A DNA stretch of 9,562 nt from Candidatus Heimdallarchaeota archaeon LC_3 (GCA_001940645.1 MDVS01000072.1:1-9562), one strand, 5' to 3'; positions 1-6,990 are shown, counted from the first letter of the stretch. Numbers and translations: made by a program. Notes: generated from the sequence alone by a model not told the origin.

Positions 1-515
1 AAAATTGATTTTTCTAAGTATTCTTTATCTGCAGGATATAAATATTCCCTTTTTGAGATCCTATTTGCATATTTGAGTAAATCTGGAACTTCTAAAAAAT
101 CGCTTGCAAAAATAAAAATTAACATTAACAGTAATGCTATTAAATTTATCCTTAAGTCAGCAAATTCAAAAAGAATAATGGTTAGACCAAAACCAAGACC
201 TAATACTATTGGAAATAAAAATACCAGTAACCACGGATGTTTTCCTGTGAAAGCTACGAATTCTTCTTTAAGTTGTTGTACAAAATGTACTGAACCCATT
301 TCTTTGTAAATAACTTCTTGGCTAATAGCATCTCCACGTCTAGCTTCTAGTGAGTTAAAAATTTCCGAATTATTATCTATAGCTAGATTAAGTTCAACCA
401 ATGCTTGTTCCAACCCATTTTTTCTCAAAATGGATAAAAATGCTAAAAATATGTAATAAATAGCAATAAACGAAAATAAAATTAACATTGGAATATTAAT
501 AGAGAAGCCTTGCAT
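1..515 (-). CDS. Partial multi-pass membrane protein, C-terminus beyond the left edge
   Basis: An open frame begins at an ATG (complement of 513-515) and runs without a stop to the window edge, giving 171 codons, so the 3' end is missing. I do not recognise the family. A hydrophobic helix lies at about residues 7-30 (starting near IPMLILF), followed by a charged region at about 31-92. Two more helices lie at about 94-118 (beginning HPWLLVF) and 121-142, and then a charged tail follows. The topology suggests an integral membrane protein with a soluble loop of about 60 residues. A TATA-like box centred about 28 bases upstream supports this start and a leaderless transcript. The next gene upstream is on the same strand, 92 bp away. 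It could be a transporter subunit or an orphan membrane protein; nothing visible decides this. Confidence 0.7.
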   Translation of the reverse strand, partial: MQGFSINIPMLILFSFIAIYYIFLAFLSILRKNGLEQALVELNLAIDNNSEIFNSLEARRGDAISQEVIYKEMGSVHFVQQLKEEFVAFTGKHPWLLVFLFPIVLGLGFGLTIILFEFADLRINLIALLLMLIFIFASDFLEVPDLLKYANRISKREYLYPADKEYLEKSI

Positions 516-538
516 TAAGAAAAAAAAATAGTTTATGA

Positions 539-549
539 TTTAAATATTT
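539..549 (-). promoter_or_regulatory. TATA-like box for the partial membrane gene
   Basis: On the minus strand this reads AAATATTTAAA, a good archaeal TATA-like element. Its centre is about 28 bases from the ATG at 515, the spacing expected when transcription starts at or next to the start codon. No Shine-Dalgarno-like sequence lies in the intervening AT-rich stretch, which fits a leaderless mRNA. This is inferred from spacing only. Confidence 0.45.
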
Positions 550-607
550 TCTAAGTATGAAGAAGATTATTTTCAATACTAACTAAATCGTTAAAAAATT
601 TCTTATT

Positions 608-1318
608 TTAATTAAAAATCCAACCAAATAAATTTTTAATGAAAATAGTTACTGGACTATCAATATTGTCTTGTAAGTGGTATTCAATTAATCCATCAAC
701 AATTAAAAAAGACTGTAAATAACTAAATATCAGAATTCCTACAATAAACATCCTTGTTATCTGAATATTGGGTTGTTCCGCTAATGAATCATGAAGAGTC
801 TTAATAGCGAGTGTTCCAGCCATGAATACAATGAGAGGCTGGATTTTCATTGAGCTGTCAATTATAAATTTGCTGAAAAAAAGCTCCCCAAGTAGTGAAA
901 ATAAAATTACTGATTCGTAGTACAATAAGAAACGCTTAAAAGTGGAGTTAAAAGATATTTCGGGTGTTATTACCCACAAAAGGACAATTCCCGGAGTAGC
1001 GATAACTAAAGCGATAGATGTAGATAGAAATATCCGTGTACAACCTGTTAAAAATGTTAAAAACTCATAATTAGAAAAATTAGCAGTCAATATCACCAAA
1101 ATACTATGAATACATGAAAAACCAATCAATGTAATCATAAATAATTTGAAATATACAAACAATGGGAATTCCATTGCCCGATACGGCTTAGTGAAAAGAC
1201 TTTTTAATAAATCAATAACTGCTAACCCTGATTGGTGTAAACTATATTTTTTTGGATGAATTTCATAATTATAATTCACTTCCTTCCATTCTTTTTGTGT
1301 AGTAGCACTTTCTTGCAT
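608..1318 (-). CDS. Multi-pass membrane protein, possibly Yip1-like
   Basis: This 236-residue protein has a polar N-terminus of about 50 residues followed by five hydrophobic segments at about 52-79, 92-118, 131-153, 158-174 and 189-210, and a short amphipathic C-terminus. The layout (soluble N-terminus, a KPYRAMEFP stretch just before the first helix, then five closely packed helices) recalls Yip1-domain proteins, which are frequent in archaea and function in membrane trafficking in eukaryotes. I see no diagnostic motif, so this is only a suggestion. The ATG at 1318 is preceded by GTGATG four bases away, a plausible ribosome binding site (it resembles the GGTGAT core). It is divergent from the 1499-2191 gene across a shared control region. 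Its stop at 608 is 92 bp from the next minus-strand start, which has its own TATA-like box, so co-transcription is not required. Confidence 0.7.
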   Translation of the reverse strand: MQESATTQKEWKEVNYNYEIHPKKYSLHQSGLAVIDLLKSLFTKPYRAMEFPLFVYFKLFMITLIGFSCIHSILVILTANFSNYEFLTFLTGCTRIFLSTSIALVIATPGIVLLWVITPEISFNSTFKRFLLYYESVILFSLLGELFFSKFIIDSSMKIQPLIVFMAGTLAIKTLHDSLAEQPNIQITRMFIVGILIFSYLQSFLIVDGLIEYHLQDNIDSPVTIFIKNLFGWIFN

Positions 1319-1365
1319 ATTACATCACACTACAAATATTAATAATAATTAAAATAGTTATACAC

Positions 1366-1374
1366 CTTATAAAG
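1366..1374 (-). promoter_or_regulatory. Candidate TATA box for the 608-1318 gene
   Basis: The minus strand reads CTTTATAAG about 50 bases upstream of the ATG at 1318. This would place the transcription start near 1343 and give a leader of roughly 25 bases that contains the GTGATG ribosome-binding-like sequence at 1323-1328. The call is based on motif and spacing only. Confidence 0.35.
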
Positions 1375-1417
1375 ATACAAGATACTTTTTAACAGAAAAT
1401 ACTCTCTAAATCAGATA

Positions 1418-1434
1418 ACTCTGTCACACAGAGT
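1418..1434. promoter_or_regulatory. Perfect 7-3-7 palindrome in the divergent control region
   Basis: ACTCTGT, a CAC spacer and ACAGAGT form a perfect inverted repeat with 7-bp arms. It sits between the divergent genes 608-1318 and 1499-2191, just upstream of a possible TATA element for the rightward gene. The rightward pair ends in a winged-helix protein (2227-2547), so this is a natural candidate operator for that dimeric regulator. The arms are more GC-rich than the surrounding DNA. A short RNA hairpin is the alternative, but there is no T-tract after it and it lies upstream of genes on both sides, so a terminator is unlikely. Confidence 0.45.
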
Positions 1435-1442
1435 AAAGAAAA

Positions 1443-1452
1443 TTTTAATAAA
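1443..1452 (+). promoter_or_regulatory. Possible TATA box for the membrane-protein/winged-helix unit
   Basis: TTTTAATAAA lies 9 bases after the palindrome and about 50 bases before the ATG at 1499, implying a leader of about 25 bases. The region is AT-rich throughout, so this match is weak. Confidence 0.25.
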
Positions 1453-1498
1453 GAGATGGGATATCAATTAATTAATTTCGAAATGAGTGATTTTACTA

Positions 1499-2191
1499 AT
1501 GTCAGACCAAAAAGGAATCAAGAAACAAATAGAAATTCTTGAAAAAATCGAATCTTTTGAGAAAGATATTGAATTTAATCGTTTTCTTCTTATAGTTGCT
1601 TTTGGTGGATTAATTGCTATTATAGCAGGATGGATGGAATATATTTCCTTTCGATTTATTGGTACCAGTTTAACTTTTTTTCAATTCGGAATGGCTCCTT
1701 CATCAGCACTTCAACCAAGTGAAGAACCTGTTCTCTTTCTATCTATTTGGATTATTGTAATAATGCTCGTTATAACAATTATATTATTCTCTTATGGATC
1801 AAGTGGAGTAATAAGTTGGAATAGAACATATAGGTGGATAGGAATTTTGGCAATTACCCTTTACCTACTTACTAGTTCAATAATTCTAATTTTAGGATCA
1901 GAAAATTCAAATTTCTTTCCATTAATTTGGGGTATTGCATTATTTATCGGATTTGGTTCGTCAGGATATCTATTAGCTAATATTGAAGATTATAGAATTA
2001 TCTTTAAAATATTGTTGTTCTTTGCGACTCTTGCTTTGGGATTAGGGTTGGTTAACTCAATTATTATTATCAGCACTATTTCTATGTTTTTATTTCTTGT
2101 AATATTTGGTATTTCATTAATTATTGGATCAGCAGTGATGTATTTATTTATTGGAAGAAAAAGGATTATTCAAATGGGATTTTCTACCTAA
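1499..2191 (+). CDS. Six-helix membrane protein, partner of the winged-helix gene
   Basis: From the ATG at 1499 this is a 230-residue protein; an in-frame GTG at 1487 would add four residues (starting MILL), but the ATG gives the more natural MSDQKG start. The N-terminal 28 residues are charged and helical, possibly a short coiled coil. Hydrophobic segments follow at about 29-47, 79-97, 113-132, 141-159, 167-190 and 193-218, with a short basic tail (GRKRI). The loop between the first two helices (about 50-78) is the only sizeable extramembrane part. I do not recognise the family and see no catalytic motif. The winged-helix gene starts 35 bp after the stop on the same strand, so the two are probably one transcript. 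Such a pair suggests a membrane protein whose amount or state is linked to its own regulator; this is inference from context. Confidence 0.75.
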   Translation: MSDQKGIKKQIEILEKIESFEKDIEFNRFLLIVAFGGLIAIIAGWMEYISFRFIGTSLTFFQFGMAPSSALQPSEEPVLFLSIWIIVIMLVITIILFSYGSSGVISWNRTYRWIGILAITLYLLTSSIILILGSENSNFFPLIWGIALFIGFGSSGYLLANIEDYRIIFKILLFFATLALGLGLVNSIIIISTISMFLFLVIFGISLIIGSAVMYLFIGRKRIIQMGFST

Positions 2192-2226
2192 TTATAGAAT
2201 ATTAATTAAGGAGCAGGCTAAATTTC

Positions 2227-2547
2227 ATGGATAATTTGGACCACAAAATAACTCAGTTATGGCAAGATATTGATACTTTTATCCATGAACCTGTACGCTT
2301 AGGGATCTTACTGCTTCTGCGTATTCATAAAACAGTAAGCTTTATTCAAATTCAAAAAACACTTGATGTTACTCCAGGAAATTTGAACTCTCACATTAAT
2401 AAATTAATCGAAAAAAATTACGTGCATATCGAAAAAAAATTTATTAATTTAAGGCCTAAAACATTAATAACGTTATCTTCTGAGGGAAATAAAGCTATTA
2501 TGTTGTACATACGAAAATTTAAAGAAATAATGAAAAAAATAAGTTAG
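2227..2547 (+). CDS. Winged-helix DNA-binding protein (MarR/ArsR-like, HTH_34 type)
   Basis: This is a 106-residue single-domain transcription factor. A helix with the typical HEPVRLGILLLL pattern (about 20-31) is followed by a second helix (38-47) and the recognition helix in DVTPGNLNSHINKLIEKNYV (about 47-66). A beta wing follows (about 66-84, ending in the PKTLITLSSEG stretch) and then a C-terminal helix rich in Lys and Ile that probably dimerises. The pattern of TPGNLxxHxxKLxxxxYV followed by a TLxxLSxEG wing is characteristic of small archaeal winged-helix regulators of the HTH_34 group. No ligand- or metal-binding domain is attached and the protein has no cysteine. GGAG at 2210-2213 is 13 bases before the ATG. 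It shares a probable transcript with the membrane protein upstream and converges with the TPR gene after only 12 bp. It is likely an autoregulator; the 1418-1434 palindrome is the candidate site. Confidence 0.85.
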   Translation: MDNLDHKITQLWQDIDTFIHEPVRLGILLLLRIHKTVSFIQIQKTLDVTPGNLNSHINKLIEKNYVHIEKKFINLRPKTLITLSSEGNKAIMLYIRKFKEIMKKIS

Positions 2548-2559
2548 GACTTAATTCTG

Positions 2560-4404
2560 TTATTCATTTTGGTTGAGTAATTTATGTAGATCTTTTAAAT
2601 AATCCAAAGCATCATCGGGACGAATATTTTCATTTTTAGGTTTTACAAATTGTCTTTTTATTTCTTCTTTAACACGTGTTGTCAATTTAAGGTCTTTCTC
2701 TGCTAACCTATGGTGAGAAGGAAGTCCAAATTCTTTAGATAATTTAATAACTCTGTTTAAATCTTTAATAGCGGGATCAAAGTCTAAAAGTATTGTTGAT
2801 AATTTTGCTCGAATAAGTGAACACTGACATACATTTGGGATAAGATTATTCTGAATACTGAAGGTTTCAAAGTCTTTTAAATAATGTATAACACTTTGGA
2901 GCTGTATTTCTGACCTTTCTTTAATCCATAATTTAAGAGAAAGTTCGGTTGTAGCTTCAAACGCCTTGATTTTCAATGAAAAATCCTGAATTGAAATTGA
3001 TAAAGCTTCATTCCATAATTTTAATGCTTCTCTATCATTTCGTTGCAATTCTTCTTCTAATGCATTAACCATTTTACTAATTATGATGAATTCTTCTGAT
3101 AAGCGGTTCAAATCTAATTTATTTATTATCTTCAATCCATTTTCAAATTGATTTTTAGTTTTATATAATTGGATTAATAATATTGCAGTTTTGGAGAAAT
3201 TTTCATAGTCCTTTGCACTTTCAAAATTATCCATCGATCCTATAAAATATTTCTCAGCTAATGAATAATCCTCTAACAGATTATGAATAATTCCTAGATT
3301 ATGTTGAGAGCTAGCAATGAGTTTTTTATTATTTAAAGTTTTACGTATTTGTAAAGCTTCTATATGATTTTCCAATGCTAAATGCAAGCGTCCTTGTTCA
3401 ATAAAGATATTTCCAATGTTATTTAATGATTCAGCTATATGAATTTGATTTCCAAGTGATTTTCTTAATACAAAGGCTTCCTGATAATAAGATAAACTAC
3501 TTTTGATATTGCCTAATTTGTGATATATGATTGCTAAGTAATTAAAAGCAAATGATAAATAAGTATTATTACCACAAAGTTTCCAATTATAAATTGCCTT
3601 ATTAAGATTAAATAAAGCTTCCTTTAATTTGTTTTGATTTTCATTCACAATTGCTATGTTATAATAAACGAGTCCAATGTCCTCATGGTTCTCAATATTT
3701 TCAAAAATTTTCAGAGCACGAAGGAAATATATCAGCGCATTTTCAAATTTTCTTTGATTTTGAAAAAGTAGTCCTATGTTGTTTAAAGAGGAGGCAATTT
3801 CTATTTTATTTTTCACATTCTCCCTAAATTTTAAAGCTTGTTGATGTAAAGATAATGCTTCTTCGATTTTTCCTTGATCTGCATAAACATTAGCTATGTT
3901 GTTCATCGTTCTTGCTAATTCTTGAGGATTTTTAAAATTTTGTTCTATTTCTAAAGCTTGATTATAAAAGTCTAAACTCTCTTCTAATTTCCCTTGATTA
4001 TAATAAACTCTCCCAATATTATGAAGTGTTTTAGCTTTATATAACAAATTTTCTTCATTAAAACAAGATTGTAAACATTTTTCTAGAATTTCAAGAGCCT
4101 CATTAAATTCTCCTTGTTGGGTAAGTATCACGCTGTGTAACAAAAAGAATTTACCTTTTAGTTCAGAATTACTAATATTGATGTTATTGGGTTTGATTTC
4201 ATTTATTAAATTTTGACATTCACTTAATTTTCCTTGATTTAAAAGGATGTGAGCTTGATATAATTTTACAACAAGTTTATCCTCAAATAACAAATCCCAA
4301 TCATTGATTATAGCAATTTTCTCTAACGCTTTATCTAATTCTCCTAAATTAAGATAAGTTTCAATTAAGATGAGCATCTGATCTTTATTTTCAGGTGATG
4401 ACAA
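2560..4404 (-). CDS. Long tetratricopeptide-repeat (TPR) protein
   Basis: This 614-residue protein is built almost wholly of TPR helix pairs and probably serves as a protein-binding scaffold in the cytoplasm; it has no signal peptide or membrane segment. Consensus turns (GKL, GEF, GKI, GNI, GRL and similar) recur at residues 58, 98, 138, 178, 218, 258, 298, 338, 378 and 418, an exact 40-residue register. The best units read like TLHNIGRVYYNQGKLEESL and resemble kinesin-light-chain-type TPRs. The region after about 430 is also helical but degenerate, ending in an acidic/basic tail. No catalytic domain is visible, so its partner is unknown. The only standard start is a TTG at 4404, yet TPR-like coding sequence continues in frame upstream (see the 4405-4500 entry), so the true N-terminus is uncertain. 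It faces the winged-helix gene tail to tail. Confidence 0.9.
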   Translation of the reverse strand: MSSPENKDQMLILIETYLNLGELDKALEKIAIINDWDLLFEDKLVVKLYQAHILLNQGKLSECQNLINEIKPNNINISNSELKGKFFLLHSVILTQQGEFNEALEILEKCLQSCFNEENLLYKAKTLHNIGRVYYNQGKLEESLDFYNQALEIEQNFKNPQELARTMNNIANVYADQGKIEEALSLHQQALKFRENVKNKIEIASSLNNIGLLFQNQRKFENALIYFLRALKIFENIENHEDIGLVYYNIAIVNENQNKLKEALFNLNKAIYNWKLCGNNTYLSFAFNYLAIIYHKLGNIKSSLSYYQEAFVLRKSLGNQIHIAESLNNIGNIFIEQGRLHLALENHIEALQIRKTLNNKKLIASSQHNLGIIHNLLEDYSLAEKYFIGSMDNFESAKDYENFSKTAILLIQLYKTKNQFENGLKIINKLDLNRLSEEFIIISKMVNALEEELQRNDREALKLWNEALSISIQDFSLKIKAFEATTELSLKLWIKERSEIQLQSVIHYLKDFETFSIQNNLIPNVCQCSLIRAKLSTILLDFDPAIKDLNRVIKLSKEFGLPSHHRLAEKDLKLTTRVKEEIKRQFVKPKNENIRPDDALDYLKDLHKLLNQNE

Positions 4405-4500
4405 TAATTTTAGTAGTTTCTGAAATTCTCCCTTAACAAGATGCTGTTTAAAGATTTGAAGAGAAAAAAATATTTCCCCCTGTGACGTTAACTTGAATAT
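4405..4500 (-). other. In-frame coding-like extension upstream of the TPR start
   Basis: Between a TAA (4501-4503) and the TTG at 4404 there are 32 open codons in the TPR frame. The last 20 or so read like TPR helices (HLVKGEFQKLLKLL), the same style as the protein that follows. The stretch contains no ATG, GTG or TTG. An ATA codon at 4471-4473 lies about 28 bases from a TATA-like stretch near 4497-4506, but AUA is not an established start. Options are a non-standard start, an indel in the T7 tract at 4464-4470, or decay of an original N-terminus. Confidence 0.4.
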
Positions 4501-4586
4501 TTATTACTTAGGATTAATTAACAATTCGAAATTGATCCTTTTAAAGTTCATCTGAATATTACGATTTTGGATGATTAAGATGTTTG

Positions 4587-5942
4587 TTATGGAGTAACCA
4601 AATCTGGTGTTCGTGGAAATAAGATGCCTTCACGAATGTGTTCTAATCCGCAAATCCACCGAATTAAACGCTCAAATCCCAATCCATAACCTGCATGAGG
4701 AGGAAATCCATATTCGAACATACGGATATACCATTCGAAATTACTAGGATCCATATTTGCAATTTCAAGCCGTTTAAGCAACCGATCTTTACTTGCAACT
4801 CTCTGACCACCACTTGACATTTCACCATATCCTTCTGGAGCAACACAATCCATACTGTCCGTTAATTTCTCATTTTCTGGATCAGTTTCGTAATATATTC
4901 CTCTTAGATGTGTTGGAAATTTAGTTATGAAGAAGGGATCTGGAAAATATTTTGATAAAGCTGTTTCTTCAGGAGTAGTAAAATCAGCATCAGCTGGTTC
5001 CTCAAAATTTAACTTTTCACGTAAGATCTTTTTTGCTTCAGCAAAAGTAACCCGTTTCATAGGTAATTCAGGAATTTTAAGATCAGTTCGATTTAGAAGT
5101 ACTAATTCTGAATTACTATGTTCTTTAACGTGTTTCACTACTTCATGTAAAAGATTTTCTTGTATTTCCATAATAGTATCATTAGTACCAAATGCAATCT
5201 CATTTTCGATTTGATGGAACTCAGTTATATGCTTGGGAGTTCGTGATTTTTCAGCTCTCCATGAAGGAATGATTCCAAAAACTTTTTCATGGGTCTGTAC
5301 TGCTGCTTGCTTGTAAAACTGACAGGATTGGGCTAAAAATGCCTTTTTCCCAAAGTAAGAAGTTTCGAATTTTTCAGCTCCACCTTCTGTTGCTGTTGAA
5401 AGGATGTAGGGGGTAAATAATTCGAAAAAACCATTTTTTCTAAAGAAATTTCTTACTGCAAAAGCAATCTCTGATTTCACATTCATAATTGCTTGAACTC
5501 GTTTTGTTCGAATACTTAATTCTCGAAACCTGAATTCCGTGTCTTTATCAAATGGTACCTTTTCATTAATATCAATTGGAATTTTTGGTTCAGCTTTTGA
5601 TAATATGAAAATTATTGAAGGGATTAATTCAGCTCCATTGATAGATCGTGCATCTTCTTTGATTATACCTTCAACACTAATAATTGATTCAAGAGATAGT
5701 TGTTTTGCATTTTTAAACGCTTCTTCTGGGGATTTTGTTTCGTTAAGTGTGATTTGACAGAGACCTGAGGCGTCTCGTAACTGAATAAAAATAATTTTAC
5801 CTTTGTCACGAATAAAATGAACCCATCCAGCAACACGTACTGTTTCATATTTTTTTGTATTCTCTTTTGAGATTTCTGAGCATAATTGAGTTTTCCATGA
5901 ACTATTTTGTCCATACATCGTGTAGGTCGTCATATCGTTCAT
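4587..5942 (-). CDS. aspS: Aspartyl/asparaginyl-tRNA synthetase, class IIb (AspRS-like active site)
   Basis: It charges tRNA with aspartate or asparagine. The 451-residue length suits archaeal AspRS/AsnRS. An N-terminal OB-fold anticodon-binding domain (about 35-118) contains GWVHFIRD and LRDASG. The class II core has motif 1 around GFFELFTP (171-178), motif 2 in WRAEKSRTPKH (R229, E231, H238) and motif 3 in GYGLGFERL (418-426, with R425). TEGGAE (185-190) and QSCQFYKQ (205-212) match AspRS, retaining the Ser, Gln and Lys that bind aspartate in E. coli (S193, Q195, K198). AEKSRT, APEGYGE (368-374) and WICGLEHIRE resemble AsnRS instead. A non-discriminating AspRS serving tRNA-Asn, or an AsnRS, are both possible; the symbol is therefore tentative. 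The ATG at 5942 lies about 28 bases from a strong TATA-like box, which supports this start over the later in-frame ATGs (residues 4 and 9). Confidence 0.93.
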   Translation of the reverse strand: MNDMTTYTMYGQNSSWKTQLCSEISKENTKKYETVRVAGWVHFIRDKGKIIFIQLRDASGLCQITLNETKSPEEAFKNAKQLSLESIISVEGIIKEDARSINGAELIPSIIFILSKAEPKIPIDINEKVPFDKDTEFRFRELSIRTKRVQAIMNVKSEIAFAVRNFFRKNGFFELFTPYILSTATEGGAEKFETSYFGKKAFLAQSCQFYKQAAVQTHEKVFGIIPSWRAEKSRTPKHITEFHQIENEIAFGTNDTIMEIQENLLHEVVKHVKEHSNSELVLLNRTDLKIPELPMKRVTFAEAKKILREKLNFEEPADADFTTPEETALSKYFPDPFFITKFPTHLRGIYYETDPENEKLTDSMDCVAPEGYGEMSSGGQRVASKDRLLKRLEIANMDPSNFEWYIRMFEYGFPPHAGYGLGFERLIRWICGLEHIREGILFPRTPDLVTP

Positions 5943-5963
5943 TTTCCAAGATATAAGAAAAAA

Positions 5964-5975
5964 TTTAAATATAAA
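5964..5975 (-). promoter_or_regulatory. TATA box of the aminoacyl-tRNA synthetase gene
   Basis: The minus strand reads TTTATATTTAAA, a near-ideal archaeal TATA box, centred about 28 bases from the ATG at 5942. This places transcription initiation at the start codon, so the mRNA is probably leaderless. It is the clearest promoter in the window. Confidence 0.6.
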
Positions 5976-6127
5976 ATTAATTTGTTAATTGAAAATATTC
6001 TATTTTTATTTCCCAAATTATTATAATAAAAAAAAGATTAATTTGATTTCATTTAATTTTTCTATGATATTCCACATAAGGAAAATAATTACTTCAAATT
6101 TTTATCAAAATGATCAATTGTTTTTTC

Positions 6128-6344
6128 TCAAGCTTTTTCAGCTGATTCTTTATTGTATCGTTTTTCTGATAAAGGATTACGAAATCTATGTCCCGAATTT
6201 GGATAAGACACTACTCGGTGATCACTGGAAGAAGGAAGGAGTTTCTCTGAGAACTCTTCAACATCACCTGATCTGATTTTTCGTTTCTAATACTTGTTCT
6301 AAATTTAAATAATCTTCAAATTTCACTTTGACATCATTAGATTG
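6128..6344 (-). pseudogene. Decayed 3' end of a dienelactone-hydrolase-like gene
   Basis: On the minus strand two adjoining frames give a coherent alpha/beta-hydrolase C-terminus. The first (from about 6344) begins DVKVKFEDYLNLEQVLETK; around 6274-6280 the frame must shift to continue with SGDVEEFSEKLLPSSDHR, VVSYPNSGHRFRNP and a final ESAEKA before TGA at 6128-6130. YPNSGHRF corresponds to the YPGAGHGF element that carries the catalytic His in the dienelactone hydrolase family, and the spacing to a Y...A-AEKA ending is also typical. The N-terminal two thirds, with the nucleophilic Cys, are absent: upstream stops occur at once and the Arf gene ends at 6385. It therefore reads as a remnant. 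The region 5976-6127 holds nothing I recognise. Confidence 0.55.
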
Positions 6345-6384
6345 TCATTATTCTCTGATAAAAAATTGATTAGTTATTTCAAAT

Positions 6385-6942
6385 TCAGGCCAGAGCAATA
6401 ATACGGTCCTGGAGCCATTCCATACCCTCAATAATATTTATTCCAGTGGCAGCAGAACACGCCATAACTGCAAAAGAAGATGATACAACTTTATCAAGAT
6501 CTAAAACTTTAGCTAATTCTCCTTCATTAACAGCCGTAGGTAAATCTTGTTTATTAGCTAAAACAAGAATAGGAATATCCTTAACTTTCGGGTTAGATAA
6601 AATAATGCGCCAAAGTTCATCTTTAGCTTCAGCAAAGCGAGAGGCGTCAGAACTATCAACTACAAAAACGATTCCTGATGCTTCATCGATATAAGAGACC
6701 CAGAGCGTTTCTCGAAATACTTGCTGACCTCCAATGTCCCAACAAACCATTTTTAGAGATTGATCAAGAGAAAATTCATCAACATTAAGACCTAAAGTCC
6801 TTCTAGTGTTAGGTTTGAATTCTGATGTCATAACCCGTCGAATTAGTGTAGTCTTACCAGCAAAATCGAGGCCTAGCCAAACAACTTTTGCTAAACGCTT
6901 TTCTTTTCTGAGATAAGTTCTTAAAGAGTTAAGAAAGCTCAT
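6385..6942 (-). CDS. Arf-family small GTPase
   Basis: This 185-residue Ras-superfamily GTPase belongs to the Arf/Sar/Arl branch. The five G motifs are intact: GLDFAGKTT (G1, 24-32), T49 in RRTLGLNV (G2), WDIGGQ (G3, 68-73, with the Arf-type Trp before the Asp and Gln73 as the presumed catalytic residue), NKQD (G4, 130-133) and CSA (G5, 162-164). The interswitch matches Arf (the FRETLWVSYIDEASGIVFVVD region). Residues 1-15 can form an amphipathic helix (F3, L4, L7, L11 against R and K), as used by Arfs to sit on membranes in the GTP state. Residue 2 is Ser, so Gly2 myristoylation is excluded. There is no C-terminal Cys for prenylation. Eukaryotic Arfs recruit coats and effectors; the archaeal role is unknown. 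No GAP or GEF gene is nearby. It appears to be a single-gene transcript. Confidence 0.95.
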   Translation of the reverse strand: MSFLNSLRTYLRKEKRLAKVVWLGLDFAGKTTLIRRVMTSEFKPNTRRTLGLNVDEFSLDQSLKMVCWDIGGQQVFRETLWVSYIDEASGIVFVVDSSDASRFAEAKDELWRIILSNPKVKDIPILVLANKQDLPTAVNEGELAKVLDLDKVVSSSFAVMACSAATGINIIEGMEWLQDRIIALA

Positions 6943-6981
6943 AGTTGAAAGGATCCTTTATTGTAGTACAAATCAGAGAAG

Positions 6982-6990
6982 ATTTATAAT
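6982..6990 (-). promoter_or_regulatory. Candidate TATA box of the Arf gene
   Basis: The minus strand reads ATTATAAAT about 44 bases before the ATG at 6942, implying a leader of some 15-18 bases. The leader contains AAAGGATCC, a weak ribosome-binding-like sequence. Confidence 0.4.

Noticed and set aside
73..309. Rightward 78-codon frame
   Set aside because: It lies antisense to a convincing membrane-protein frame that is open from 515 to the window edge.
1418..1434. Palindrome as a transcription terminator
   Set aside because: It lies upstream of genes on both sides and has no T-tract; an operator fits better.
4664..5914. Several short frames on both strands inside the synthetase gene
   Set aside because: They are shadow frames of a full-length, motif-complete synthetase.
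5989..6276. Rightward 95-codon frame rich in Phe, Ile, Tyr and Lys
   Set aside because: The composition is that of translated AT-rich spacer, it starts next to the minus-strand TATA box, and its second half is antisense to the hydrolase relic, which reads better.
6446..6694. Rightward 82-codon frame antisense to the Arf gene
   Set aside because: It is a shadow of the GTPase coding sequence; no start signal or recognisable motif.
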